A stretch of DNA of 64,000 nucleotides from Euonymus europaeus (lineage: Eukaryota > Streptophyta > Magnoliopsida > Celastrales > Celastraceae), in contig OY756958.1 of assembly GCA_963580455.1 (NCBI GenBank), positions 5,096,501 through 5,160,500 of the forward strand, written 5' to 3'. Below the pieces are notes generated by a model. The model was not told the origin of the DNA. It worked only from the letters and a program-made list of their open reading frames with translations, and ran no database searches. A program made the translations under genes and the position numbers. The stretch's first letter is position 1. Every line of letters starts with the position of its first letter. Shown here in pieces: positions 1-10,755 of this stretch.

Positions 1-409
1 TCATGTTGGTAGTGGAAGAAAATACAAGGACTCTTATTATCTTCAAGGACAAGCAATGTGTAATATAAATTCGTAAGGTGACCAACCGCTCCGAGCACTA
101 ATATTTTTGTTTTCTCCTCGCCTTTAGATTCAGATACGCGCCTGGGCATATATATGAGTTGGTCTGTTTTACTTTCTTGCAAGGTGGGTTTTGTTTCCTT
201 CACAGCATAGATTTGGAGATGAAGTCTCTAACGTCATGAGATTGAATTGTACCTTGTGGAAGTCGTGATCTTTCTTGTGCAATTTGAGTATAAGAAGACA
301 ACATTATTCCAAACCAAGTTTCAAATTCTTATGAATTTTTCGACAACATTTCAAATTTCACAATTTGAATTCATTGAGCAAATACAAATTACAAATGATC
401 AGCGTTTTA
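1..409. other. 3' flank of the isomerase gene, no gene seen
   Basis: AT-rich sequence downstream of the minus-strand isomerase gene. No long reading frame, repeat or RNA gene was recognised. It presumably contains the 3' UTR and polyadenylation region of that gene. Confidence 0.5.
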
Positions 410-1126
410 TTAAAGCCTAGCGATAGCTTTGGTCTTCAATCCCAGGATGGCAATCAATTCAGGGTACAAACCCTTCCTTATTTCCGCATACACTTCACCG
501 TTCCACTTCCTCGATGCCAACTTCTCCCCCGTTACAATCGCAGCCTCCACCGTACTCTCCACGCTATCGTGCGCCGAGTCCACAATTCCCAGCCTCGCCG
601 CTTCCTCTCCCTTGATTTTCGCGCCGCTCAACAGCACGTTTCGCAGAGCCGACGCCGATCCGATCTTCACCCTCAGCATCGCCACGAAGTAATCGGGCAG
701 AGTCAGTCCTATGTCTATCTCAGACATGTAGAGTACCGCTTTATCTTGTATCATGAGCACGTAATCATGGCTCAGAGCAAGAAGGAAGCCGGCGGCAGCT
801 GCGTGGCCGGAGACGGCGGCGATTGTGGGCACGGTAAGCGACATCATCTCAGCCACAAGCGGTTTGAAGGAATCCACCATGTGGCGGAGGCGTTGTGCTG
901 CTCCCTGCCGAGATCCAGCGGCTTGAGCCCAGCTTAGGTCGAATCCATTAGAGAAAAACTTCCCTTCAGACGTGGTAACGAGAGCCGAGCCGGGAGTGGC
1001 TTGTGATTTGACTTCTGAGAGAGCTGATCGGAACGAAGAGATCAGAGTAGGGTTGAATCGGTGCTGGATGTCGGAGCCGGTTAAGGTCAAGACGAAGAGA
1101 TTGCCACGCCTCTCTAACGTGCACAT
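410..1126 (-). CDS. Peroxisomal-type enoyl-CoA delta isomerase (crotonase superfamily)
   Basis: A single-exon 238-aa protein, the usual size of the plant ECI1/2/3 (IBR10) group. These proteins shift cis/trans-3-enoyl-CoA double bonds to trans-2 during peroxisomal beta-oxidation of unsaturated fatty acids. The crotonase fold is clear. The first oxyanion-hole region is SEGKFFSNGFDL (about residues 53-64), the second is AAVSGHAAAAGF (103-114), and the likely catalytic acid is Glu136 in YMSEIDIG. The C-terminus is ARL, a minor peroxisomal targeting signal type 1 in plants, which supports a peroxisomal location. The start is the first ATG of an unbroken frame and matches family N-termini (MCTLE...). 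There is no frameshift, and GC content is higher than in the surrounding DNA. The exact ECI paralogue cannot be told from this sequence. Confidence 0.93.
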   Translation of the reverse strand: MCTLERRGNLFVLTLTGSDIQHRFNPTLISSFRSALSEVKSQATPGSALVTTSEGKFFSNGFDLSWAQAAGSRQGAAQRLRHMVDSFKPLVAEMMSLTVPTIAAVSGHAAAAGFLLALSHDYVLMIQDKAVLYMSEIDIGLTLPDYFVAMLRVKIGSASALRNVLLSGAKIKGEEAARLGIVDSAHDSVESTVEAAIVTGEKLASRKWNGEVYAEIRKGLYPELIAILGLKTKAIARL

Positions 1127-1340
1127 GGTACTCCTCGTCTCTGCGTCTGCAACAACAACAAAGAATTTTCTGGAGAAAGTTTGAGCTATATTTGGGCTTG
1201 ATTTGTCATTAATGGGCTGTTGTTTAATTGTGGACTTACATATTGTGAGTTTAATTTTGGGTCTATATGCACTACGGGCTAATCAGCTTCTTATATAAGA
1301 TATGAAATTGTGGGTTTATATGAATTATGAGATAATGGGC
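1127..1340 (-). promoter_or_regulatory. Putative promoter/5' leader of the isomerase gene
   Basis: The stretch immediately upstream of the minus-strand start codon is AT-rich and lacks a reading frame. It is assigned as promoter by position only; no TATA box was fixed with confidence. Confidence 0.3.
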
Positions 1341-1603
1341 TTCTAGCTCAGGAAGAGGTGATGTGGCGTCAGCGATCTCGTGTGTATTGGCTTCAGCATG
1401 GTGATTCCCAAGACAAAAAAATTTGCATCGCAAAGTTAGTCAACGGAAGCAAATTTGAGCTTGATTGTGGGCTTGGAGAATGAGTTTGGCCAATGGGTGC
1501 AGGGAGCGGAAGAAGTTGTGCCGATAATTCTTGATTTTTACGAGGGTTTATTTAAGTCAGACTATCCTCCAGCAGTTCACAATATGTTTTCCCAGCTTGA
1601 GGG
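1341..1603 (+). pseudogene. LINE (L1-type) retrotransposon fragment
   Basis: Two plus-strand frames together resemble the stretch just before the reverse transcriptase of plant L1 elements: EEVMWRQRSRVYWLQHGDS, then (after a frameshift near 1440-1460) a LENEFGQWVQGAEEV...DFYEGLFKSD type segment. The piece is short and frameshifted, with no 5' end or poly-A tail. Its right end is split by the hAT transposon beginning at 1604; the hAT target duplication CTTGAGGG lies in it. A few more LINE bases may follow at 4980-5003. Confidence 0.6.
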
Positions 1604-4600
1604 CAGAGGCGGACTTACAGCATTGTCACTGGGGGCACGGCCCCTCAGTGGCCAAAAAAAATCATTAATTTTAGTAATATCAATCTATATAGGTTCTTAT
1701 TGAAATATAAAATGGGCCCCCAGTAATATAACATTATAATATAAAGTAAGTGCACGGCTGTATTCATGAGCAATGGTACTTAAGCCCATAAATAATACAA
1801 AGCAAGACCTAAAACACAAGTGGAAAGTGGCCCACTTAGCCACTTTTGTAAATAGATCACTAGGGAAACTTGACTTGCCAGTTGCCCTAATTTTATATTA
1901 CATCGTTGAAGGCAGAAGGCTTGAAGTGCAGCCGCCAGCTCCTACAGCGGTGAGCAGTAGAGGACAAGAAGTTGACAATCACAATTAACAATTGACGAGT
2001 CAATTCACGACATCGACATCGAACAGCAAGGGCAGAATAGCAGGTTAAACACCAATTTTCTAATTGAAATTTCAATTATTTGTACTTTCTTTAATCTACT
2101 TTATTTTTGTTTGTTTTTAGTTCAACTTTTTAGGTGTAAATATGTAATTTTTATGGTAATGATTAACAGCTTGTGGTCCAAATTTCCAATGGCAGTGATT
2201 ATTGTGGACTTGTGGTCTAGTGGCAGTGACAGTACAGAGTTGTCGAGTTGTGGAATTGTTGTCTCCGACTCTGAGTGTCATTTTCAAGTTAACCAATCAT
2301 CATGGTGAGTTGATTTAAATTGTTGTGAATTGAATTGAATTGAAGTGAGATTTAAGTCCAATTTAATTTGTTGTTGTTCATTGAAATGAATTTTGGCATG
2401 AAGAATTTTTTTAACTTGGAGAAATCGATTATGCATGCAGTATGTTATATGTTGTGAATTTGAAATTTGAAATTTATTTTGACTAGATAATGGAGAGATT
2501 TTTTAAAAGAAAACTCACTCAAGATGGTGGAAGTTCTTCTTCGATTCCAAAAGAGGTTGATTTGAATGACCTCCCTTCGGATCCCGCTAAAAGGAAAAGG
2601 ATTTCAGAATATCACCCAAATCAAAGAGATGAAATAAGGAGAGCATATTTAGGTAAGGGACCTTGTCAACCTCGTGGCCATGATTTTCCAAAAAAAATTA
2701 TTGCAAATAAGTTACGTCGATTTAATCCTGAATGGTTTGATCAATATGCAAATTGGATAGAGTATAGCATAAAAGAAGACAAAGCATATTGTCTCTATTG
2801 TTACTTGTTTAGGGATCATTTTGGAAAACAAGGTGGAAGTGAAGCATTTGTAACAGAAGGATTTTCTTCTTGGAATAAAACAGAGAGACTAGCTTCCCAT
2901 GTTGGCGTAGTCAATAGTGCTCACCATATATCAATGAAGAAATGTGATGATCTAATGAGACAAGAGCAATCCATTGCGGTTGCTCTCCATAAGCAATCAG
3001 AAAGTTTGAGAAATGAGTATCGGATTCGCCTAAATGCTTCTATTGATGCTTGTAGATTTTTGTTGTGCCAAGGATTACCATTCCATGGCCATGATGAGTC
3101 TGAGGACTCTACTAATAGAGGAAATTTTATTGAGTTGATGAAGTATACTGTTGAACAAAATGAGACTATTAGTAAAGTTGTGCTACGAAATGCTCCAAGA
3201 AATCAACAAATGATTGCTCCCAAGATTCAAAAAGACATTGTTCATTGTTTTGCATATCAAGTAGTGAAAAATATTATTGAAGAACTAAGGGATGATTTTT
3301 TTGCAATATTAGTCGATGAATCTAGTGATGTGTCTGGAAAAGAACAAATGGCTGTAGTTTTGCGTTTTGTTGATGAATATGGGCTTGTTAAAGAGAGGTT
3401 CATTGGAGTTGTTCACGTGATGGAAACTTCTGCTTTATCTTTAAAAGTTGCAATTGCTGCTTTATTTGCTGATCATGGATTGAGTTTGACAAAAGTTAGG
3501 GGTCAAGGTTATGATGGGGCAAGTAATATGAGAGGTGAATTCAATGGGTTGAAAAGCTTGATTTTGAATGAAAATGAGTCTGCTTTTTATGTTCATTGTT
3601 TTGCACATCAACTGCAATTAGCTCTTGTGGCCGTTGCTAGAAAGCATGTTGATATTGCGGATTTTTTCAATATGATCTCTACTTTGATGAATGTTGTGGG
3701 AGCATCGTGCAAGCGTCGAGACATGATTAGAGAAAGTCAAGCAGAAAAAATTGCACAAGGAATAAGTGATGGGAAGATTGAAACTGGGAAGGGATTAAAT
3801 CAAGAGTTAAGTCTCAAGAGGGCTGGAGACACACGTTGGGGGTCTCACTACAAGTCACTTTTGAACTTGGTTGCTTTATTCTCTTCTGTTATTGAAGTTT
3901 TGGAAATTGTTTCGTGTGATGCTACAGATTCAACAAAAAAAGCTCAAGCACGTGGCCTTTTAAGATATTTGCAATCGTTTGATTTTGTTGTCAATTTGAA
4001 ATTGATGTTAACTATTTTGGGAATTGCAAATGAATTATCATTGGCTTTACAAAGGAAAGATGAAGACATATTGAATGCTATTGCACTTGTAAAAGTGGCG
4101 AAGGAGCGTTTATCATATTTAAGGAATGAGGGATGGGAATCTTTCCTAGAAAAGATTTATGCCTTTTGTAATCTACACAAGATTTCAATGGTTAACATGG
4201 AAGAAGAGTATGTTGATTTGTGTCATCCACGACGAAGAAGTAACATTATTAATTCATATCACTATCGCGTTGAATGCTTTTGTACAATTCTTGATATGCA
4301 ACTTTTGGAGCTTAATGACCGCTTCAATGAGGTCAATTCTGAGTTACTTCTTTGCATTGCTTGCTTGAATCCTAGTGACTCATTTCAAGATTTTGATTCA
4401 ACAAAGTTGATGAGGTTGACCCAATTTTATTCTGATGACTTTTCTCTCACTGAATGCATGACTCTTGAGCATCAACTTGAGACATATATTGCAGATGTAC
4501 GAACAGATGATAGATTTTGTCAGTTAAAAGGGCTTGGTGATCTTTCTACAATGCTAGTGCGCACAAGGAAGCATCTTTCGTATCCTTTGGTGTATCGACT

Positions 4601-4979
4601 TCTGAAGTTAGCATTGATTTTGCCTATAGCGACAGCAAGTGTTGAAAGATGCTTTTCGGGGATGAATATCGTCAAGACAGATTTGCGCAACCGAATGAGT
4701 GACCAATTTCTAAATGATTGTCTTGTATGTTTCGTAGAAAAGAAGTTGCTTGAAACTATTAGTAATGATGTTATAATATCGCAATTTCAGAATATGAAAA
4801 CTCGTAGAGAACAATTGTGATAAATCACTATGTATTTTTATTGTTTTAAATTATTATCAATGTATAATTATATTTGAGAATGACATAAAGAACTCCAAAA
4901 AAATCCGGGGGCGCTGCCCCCGACCCCCTCACCACCAATATTTTTCCCCCAGTCATCTGAAATCCTAGGTCCGCCACTG
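1604..4979 (+). mobile_element. Complete hAT DNA transposon with 8-bp target duplication
   Basis: The left end reads CAGAGGCGGACTTA. The reverse complement of the right end reads CAGTGGCGGACCTA, giving a 14-bp TIR with two mismatches. The element is flanked by the direct repeat CTTGAGGG at 1596-1603 and 4980-4987, the 8-bp duplication typical of hAT elements. One intact transposase gene fills most of the 3376 bp. GC-rich subterminal sequences (GGGGGCACGGCCCC on the left, GGGGGCGCTGCCCCC on the right) may form hairpins or transposase-binding regions. The TIR sequence and the DUF4371-type transposase place it with Tip100-like/ZMYM-like plant hATs. Confidence 0.92.
2490..4820 (+). CDS. hAT transposase (TTF-type zinc finger, DUF4371, hATC dimerisation domain)
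   Basis: An uninterrupted 776-aa transposase. The N-terminal motif HPNQRDEIRRAYLGKGPCQP leads into a TTF-type zinc-finger region (YCLYCYLF, about residues 98-105), then DUF4371. The RNase-H-like catalytic core shows the first acid Asp276 in ILVDESSD, the second Asp342 in GYDGASNM, the conserved HCFAHQ pair and RWGSHY. The C-terminal hATC dimerisation domain holds Glu719 in ATASVERCFSGMN. All hallmark residues are present and the frame has no stop, so it could encode active protein. The start ATG at 2490 is chosen because family members begin with a similar short basic leader (MERFFKRK...). The left 886 bp of the element would be promoter and 5' UTR, possibly with an intron. It lies inside the element defined by TIRs and target duplication at 1604-4979. 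Confidence 0.93.
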   Translation: MERFFKRKLTQDGGSSSSIPKEVDLNDLPSDPAKRKRISEYHPNQRDEIRRAYLGKGPCQPRGHDFPKKIIANKLRRFNPEWFDQYANWIEYSIKEDKAYCLYCYLFRDHFGKQGGSEAFVTEGFSSWNKTERLASHVGVVNSAHHISMKKCDDLMRQEQSIAVALHKQSESLRNEYRIRLNASIDACRFLLCQGLPFHGHDESEDSTNRGNFIELMKYTVEQNETISKVVLRNAPRNQQMIAPKIQKDIVHCFAYQVVKNIIEELRDDFFAILVDESSDVSGKEQMAVVLRFVDEYGLVKERFIGVVHVMETSALSLKVAIAALFADHGLSLTKVRGQGYDGASNMRGEFNGLKSLILNENESAFYVHCFAHQLQLALVAVARKHVDIADFFNMISTLMNVVGASCKRRDMIRESQAEKIAQGISDGKIETGKGLNQELSLKRAGDTRWGSHYKSLLNLVALFSSVIEVLEIVSCDATDSTKKAQARGLLRYLQSFDFVVNLKLMLTILGIANELSLALQRKDEDILNAIALVKVAKERLSYLRNEGWESFLEKIYAFCNLHKISMVNMEEEYVDLCHPRRRSNIINSYHYRVECFCTILDMQLLELNDRFNEVNSELLLCIACLNPSDSFQDFDSTKLMRLTQFYSDDFSLTECMTLEHQLETYIADVRTDDRFCQLKGLGDLSTMLVRTRKHLSYPLVYRLLKLALILPIATASVERCFSGMNIVKTDLRNRMSDQFLNDCLVCFVEKKLLETISNDVIISQFQNMKTRREQL

Positions 4980-5026
4980 CTTGAGGGCATGGATTATGTG
5001 AACTGTCGGTGATATGTTGTCAGTAC

Positions 5027-5060
5027 TGTGTCGGTGATCTAGATCTAGATCACCGACACA
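5027..5060. repeat. 34-bp perfect palindrome in Copia leader/LTR
   Basis: Each 17-bp arm reads TGTGTCGGTGATCTAGA and the two arms meet with no spacer. It lies about 23 bp inside the proposed 5' LTR start of the Copia element. Confidence 0.9.
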
Positions 5061-5703
5061 TATAGGGCATTTTAATCAGTAAACACAAATGTGTGCATGT
5101 ATATAACTAGATCATGTAAATAGAACTTGGTAATAAAAAACATAGTTCCTCGCATGGTATTGGAGTGGAATCGGTCTAATGTGATCGACCTTCTTCCTTT
5201 GATCGGTCTTCCTATACCATTGCTGACTTCTTAGAAACTCTGGTATAGGTTATACACGATTTCTCTGCCCGCTTCTGTTTTGGTTGATTATGTTCTGCGT
5301 AACTTATGCTTCTGCTATGTGCGATTCTACTCCATCTGCGCAGTTTCTTCTGGTGTCTTTTTCGAGCAGCTCCGTCGCGCTACTATATCATTTTATCTGG
5401 TTCGTGTCATTCTGGTCTGTTAATGTTTTGTGTTATTTCTCTTATTTTGTTATCTAAACGGTGTCGTTTTTATATTGCTCAGTGTTGTGTCTTCTAGTCC
5501 TGTTAAGTGTCCTAGAGTTGTGCCTTGTGTTTAAGTAATGCTTTCATGCGCAGTCATGAGCTGTTGTACTCTTTGAACTTTGTCTAATGCTTCATGGTTT
5601 GTGTGATCTGTCACTTCTATCTCTATCTTAACATGGTATCGGAGGTGTAGGTTCACCAACACTGTGCAGGTCGTGTATGATTTGTGTTCTCTGCTGACTT
5701 CCG

Positions 5704-7738
5704 ATGTCTACACCGACAAATCTCACCACCAGTGCTCTACCCATTTTTACTGGCGAAAGGTATGACTATTGGTCTACCTTGTTGCGAACCTATTTCAAAT
5801 CCAAGGAACTCTGGGACTTTATCGAAGTCGGGTGTTCGGTGTGTTTGCCCGGCAACGATGCAACCAAAGGTGATGATGCTGACTCCAAAGTAACTGGTGT
5901 ATCTTCTTCTGGGAAAGGGAGTGCAACCAAAAGTGTTGATGATGATATCAAGATTAAAAAAGACATCGCTAAAGACAATACTGCTTTGCTTGTTATTCAG
6001 ACCATGGTGGCTGAGCCTATTTTTCCTAGAATCTCTAGAGCGAACTGTGCAAAGCAGGCTTGGGAGATTCTTAGTATTGAGTATCAAGGCCACTCTAAGG
6101 TACGTGTTGTGAAGTTGCATAGCCCTAGAAGAGAATTGATGAATTTATTGATGAAGGAAGATGAATTGATTTCTGATTACTACACTCGTGTTATGGATGT
6201 GGTTAATCGTTTGAGGATTTGTGGTGAAAAGTTGTCTGATAGAAGAGTCATTGAGAAAATTCTAATTAGCCTTACCCCCAAATAGAATAACATTGTGACA
6301 ACTATGGAGAAAACTAAAGATCTTGATACCATCATTGTCAGTGATCTCATTGGGTCCTTAGAAGCTCATGAAACTCGTGTTAAGATCGAAGGGCTCAATG
6401 TTGAAAATGCTGAGAATGCATTCAGGATGCGAATGAGTCAAGAAATTCACAACAACGGTACGGGTGGCTCAAGTTTTGCAGGTTGGAACAAGTCGGCTGG
6501 GTCTAAACCTTTTTGTAATTTTTGTAAGCGTGAAGGACACTTGGAGGACTCTTGCTGGGGAAAGACAAAGCCTCAGTGCTCTATCTGTAAAAAGGAAGGA
6601 CATATTGAGGATCATTGCTGGAACAAAGGCAAGCCTCACTGCAAAGGGTGTGGTCGTTTTGGGCATGTTCACAAAGATTGTAGGCAGAAAGAGAAGGATA
6701 AACAGCAGGCTCATTTGGCTCAGGAAACCGATGATAAAGAAGATGAGTTTCTCTTCATGGCCTGTTTTGCTTCCATTGATGTCAAAGAGTCATTTTGGAT
6801 CCTTGACACCGGCGCAAGCAATCATATGACCGCTGACGAGAGTCTCTTTAAGACTCTCAACGGGGATTTTTGTACCAATGTTGTGCTGGCCAATGGTGAA
6901 TTGGTTCGGGTTGAAGGCAAGGGAGTTGCTTCAATCCAAATTGTAAAAGGAAGTTATTTGATTCGAGATGTAATGTATGTGCCTAAACTAGATTCCAATT
7001 TGCTCAGTGTCGGGCAACTAATGGAGAAGGGATTTATTCTCTTATTTGAAGGAGATGAGTGTACAATCTTGGATGGCAATGATAATAGAAAATTGATGGG
7101 AACTGTCATAATGCAAAAGAAAAGAAGTTTTGTGCTTGACTTTAGCTCCGATTATCCTCAAAAAGTACCCCGAACGTGCTTTTAAAGTCTCTGAGAAAGA
7201 TTTTCAACTTTGGCATAAGCGATTGGGACATGTGAGTCCTCTGAATATGAAGAAAATTAAGAATCTCAAACTATTATCCCATTTTCCTATTTTTCTAGAT
7301 CAGTCTATCATGTGTAGTAGTTGTATGGATGGAAAACAAAAAAGGAGGCCATTTCACAATGAACAAGTATGGAGGGCCACTGACTGTCTCGGTTTGATCC
7401 ACACTGATGTGTGTGGCCCTATGCATACTGTGATCACTGAAGGTAACAAATACTTCTTGTTATTTATTGATGATTTTTCCCGGATGAGTTGGGTTTATTT
7501 TCTAAAAGAGAAGTCAGAAGTTTTGTCCATTTTTAAGAAATTCAAAGTTTTTGTTGAAACTCAGTCTGGAAAGAGGATTAAGATCCTCAGAAGTGATAAA
7601 GGTGGTGAGTTCATCTCAACAGATTTTGAAAATTTCTATGCAGATTCAGGGATTCTTCATCAATCAACAGTGGGATATGCTCTAGAGCAAGATGGAGTAT
7701 CCGAGAGAAAGAATAGAAGTGTCATGGAGATGCTAGGA
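5704..7738 (+). pseudogene. Copia gag-protease-integrase pseudogene
   Basis: The Gag begins at 5704 (MSTPTNLTTSALPIFTGERY), close to the Gag of TNT1-94-type Copia elements. An in-frame TAG at 6283-6285 interrupts it (..LTPK*NNIV). The frame then continues with three consecutive CCHC zinc knuckles (CNFCKREGHLEDSC, CSICKKEGHIEDHC, CKGCGRFGHVHKDC). The aspartic protease motif is DTGASNH near 6808. A frameshift near 7130-7185 moves to the frame with the integrase HHCC region (LWHKRLGH ... CSSC) and catalytic core (HTDVCGP, FIDDFSRMSWVYF). The protein breaks off after ERKNRSVMEM at about 7735. The stop, frameshift and truncation make it non-functional. Confidence 0.85.
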
Positions 7739-7782
7739 CTCGACCTCAGCAATCTTCAGAATATTCAGTAACACTATTAGAA

Positions 7783-8013
7783 ATGTGGACATGGAGCCAA
7801 AGTAAAAGCAATTTGCAAACTGCTCGAACTGCTTTAGCACAACACACTGAGGATTCCTCACAACATAGAGCATCGCCACCGCTAGCTGTAGACTCTTCAC
7901 ATCCACACAAACTGAGTACAATTATGGGACAATTAACCCAATTGGGGACTAGACAACAGCGGATAGAGCAAAAGCTGGATACTCTTCTGGAGATGATGAA
8001 TTCCTTCAACTAA
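7783..8013 (+). other. Short open frame at the 3' end of the gypsy remnant, unknown
   Basis: A 76-residue frame (MWTWSQSKSNL ... KLDTLLEMMNSFN) directly upstream of the polypurine-like tract. The C-terminal half (LGTRQQRIEQKLDTLLEMMN) looks like a short coiled coil. It was not recognised as a named domain. By position it may be the tail of a retroelement open frame. It could equally be chance. Confidence 0.25.
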
Positions 8014-8617
8014 TCACTTTTGAGATATTTCACCTCCAGGTTTTATCTTTCTTTGTCTTATTTTTCATATGGTTCAATTTCATTCTCTTGTGTAACATTG
8101 GAGACACTGTCTCGTATAGGTGGGGGTGGTGGCATATTCATGCACTTTGATGATTTGATACAATTAAGTTTGAGTCAATTTTTCTATATGGATTGTTAGA
8201 AAACAACTTCTAAAACTCTTTTGTGCACAAATACTAAGCCTCATGGTAAGATGGATGATAATGCATAATACTAAGAGAATTTTCAAGATAACACAAATTA
8301 AGTTCTAAATGAGTGGGGAAAAAATGAGTAAACAACTTATGAACTTTCATTGATCTTTTGAAATGGATAATTGCCGTCAATGAACACCATTACATGGTTT
8401 GTGGAACGTTGGTTGAATGCTGAGGATGATATTGATCAATTTTTGAGATTTCAATTGTAATTGCTTGAGCTTTTGTTTGTGAGGTATGGTATTCAAAAAA
8501 AAAAGAATGGTAACTCATTCTAAGTCTTCAACATCCTTAGTAAGACAAGTACAATCTTATTTTGTTTTTGATTTCACCAAGATTCTATTATTTGTTCTTA
8601 TCAACCACATCAATGAT

Positions 8618-8990
8618 CCATTTAATGGCCCAACAATTTTATTTTTGGGTCCCACATCTATCTCACAAAAACACAACTCTCAATACAATCAAATCAGCAT
8701 AACACATATTTCAATACTGCCACATCAGCAAAACACATCTCCCAATACAAAACCATTATCCAACCCAACTACTTTCTTATCCTTCATACTATCCCCATCA
8801 AATTTACACCAAAATCAAGACTAGATCCCACCTTTATTACTCAAAAGTCAAGCCACATACTCATCTACATCAGCAAAACACATATTCTCATACAGTCACA
8901 TCAGCAAAACACATATTTCAATACAGTCACATCAGGAACTAATGGCCCAACAACTTACACACCATTGTGATTGCCCTCAAAATTTTGATC
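8618..8990 (+). repeat. MITE-like repeat, copy A (CACATCAGCAAAACACAT family)
   Basis: C/A-rich sequence with several copies of CATCAGCAAAACACAT and AATACAGTCACATCAG, bounded by AATGGCCCAACAA on both sides. Related sequence appears near 16.6 kb (opposite strand) and 19.8-20.1 kb. It has no coding capacity and is probably a non-autonomous DNA element inserted in the LTR. Confidence 0.5.
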
Positions 8991-10755
8991 TTTAAAGTCC
9001 AAAGCACGTTTGTGGTAAGAATGGTGGAAGTTCTAGACAGCTAATATACCTATCATGTGATCAATGTTTGTTTCTTTGTTTGTCCTTAAATTGATTTTTC
9101 TTCTGAGTGCATATCTGTTTTCCAACTCCATGAGAAAAGTTTCAAGCACTAAAATCCTTCTTTAACCTGTGAGAATATGAAGTTGATGCTTTTATTTGGA
9201 TAATTCTTCTAGGTTATATGCATTATGGTTTGCGGTAAGAAGGTTTTGGCTTAGTGCACACACACACAAATTCTGAAAGTTGTGATCAAAATACTCTGGA
9301 TAGCATCAGTGATCTCTTACTTTTTGTTATACTAAAAGGAAGTAATTTCTTGTTCAAATTCTTCATCATGGAATGATATTTACGCCTAAATTGCTAGGAA
9401 CTAGCAAAAAGCTGGTTGGGGGTTGTAATAGATGTTGAAAACATCTACTTTAAATGTAAATTATCATTAGCATTTGTGACAAAGTTGGAGTTTTTGAAGT
9501 GATTTTGTACAAATAAATTTTAATCACCATGGATGAATCATTTTGTGTTTATTTTCATATTTATAGGCCCAATCATGAGTCCAACCCAAGTGAAGATCAT
9601 GGAAGGTTTTGTTGACATCATTGTTTACTTCTCTTCCATTTCACCAAACTCATTCCATTTCACCAAACTCTTCAATTTCACCAAACTCATTTCACTTCAC
9701 CAAACCATTCCCATTATCCCCACCAAGCACTTTCATTTCCCAATAAAAGGAGAAGAGGGGAGGAGATAACAAGAAGAAAAAAGAGGGAGTTCTTGCAACG
9801 AGTATAATTAAGGGGGGTTTTCTAGTTGTTTTATTACTTATGTTTGTGAATTTTATTTATTTCTATTTGTTGTATAAACTTAATATGAGGAACTAATCCT
9901 CTTACTAAGGTGATGATTGATTCACTCTATTGTGTTTAATAAATTTGGTTGAATTAATTGTGATTTATTCATGTCATGTCAAGTATTAAATTGCTATGTT
10001 TATTAATAATAAAATCTTGATGCTTAGCTACCATTTAGGTTTGATTAATGTGATGCAAATTGTAGTAGATGTCATGCTCAATTTGAGAATAGCTTCTTGC
10101 AATTTATTACCAAAGTTACCTAGTCATAAATGTCATATGTTAGGACTTTTGTGATCATTTCATAAGTTACATTGATCCTAATGCATTCTTGTTTGTCAAA
10201 TTAGTTCAGATGCCATGGATAGTTGCAAATTAAGGATAAATGTGGTAAGTTAGATGTCAATGACTACTACATGAATTAGAAAACTTGATCTTTGATATAC
10301 TTGGATGAATTCATAATTAATAACCATATGATTTAAATACAATAGAGTGATGAAATCAAAGCCTTAGTATTTATTTATTTGTGTTAATCTCTCCATTTTA
10401 GTTTTTGTGTTTATTAATATTACTATAAAAAAATAAACTTGTTTTTTTTAAGAATTGGAGTTAGTTAATCTTCAATCCCTGTGGGTACGACACTAGTCTT
10501 TGCCACACTTATACCACTTGGATTCGTGCACTTACGAGAAGGAATAGAGTTTTAGAATTACTATACTTTTAGTAGTTTTAAAATGATAACAGAGCATTAT
10601 CACTTTCAAAAAGATAGCATGAAAAACAAAAAGTTGCATCCTTTGAAGGAGAGTACTCCAACCAAGGAAATTGTTGAAACCAAGAATACTAAAATCGATG
10701 ATATTGTCTTCCTGATTCAGTCCGCAAGTATATTGCCAATTTAGGTTGATATGGC

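Larger units (their letters stand above)
5004..7738 (+). mobile_element. Truncated Ty1/Copia LTR retrotransposon
   Basis: A candidate 5' LTR starts TGTCGGTGAT at 5004. It is either 151 bp long, ending CGCA at 5154 before a primer-binding-like TGGTATTGGAG, or longer, ending ACA at 5633 before TGGTATCGGAGG. Both resemble the site for initiator tRNA-Met (TGGTATCAGAG). Gag, protease and the first part of integrase follow. The element stops abruptly at about 7735 in the integrase, and no reverse transcriptase, RNase H or 3' LTR was found. Confidence 0.8.
7739..10545 (+). mobile_element. 3' end and long LTR of a Ty3/gypsy (Tat/Athila-like) element, decayed
   Basis: A short open frame at 7783-8013 precedes TTGGAGACACTGTCTCG and a purine-rich tract, AGGTGGGGGTGGTGG (about 8117-8132). 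This is the layout seen just before the 3' LTR of Athila/Tat-type elements. At 10470-10540 the text CTGTGGGTACGACACTAG ... TTCGTGCACTTACGAG is typical of the far end of such LTRs. The stretch between is therefore read as one long LTR, about 2.4 kb including a MITE at about 8618-8990. It holds a run of CACCAAACTC-type short repeats at 9640-9715. No protein domain was recognised, and the classification rests on terminal motifs. Confidence 0.5.
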
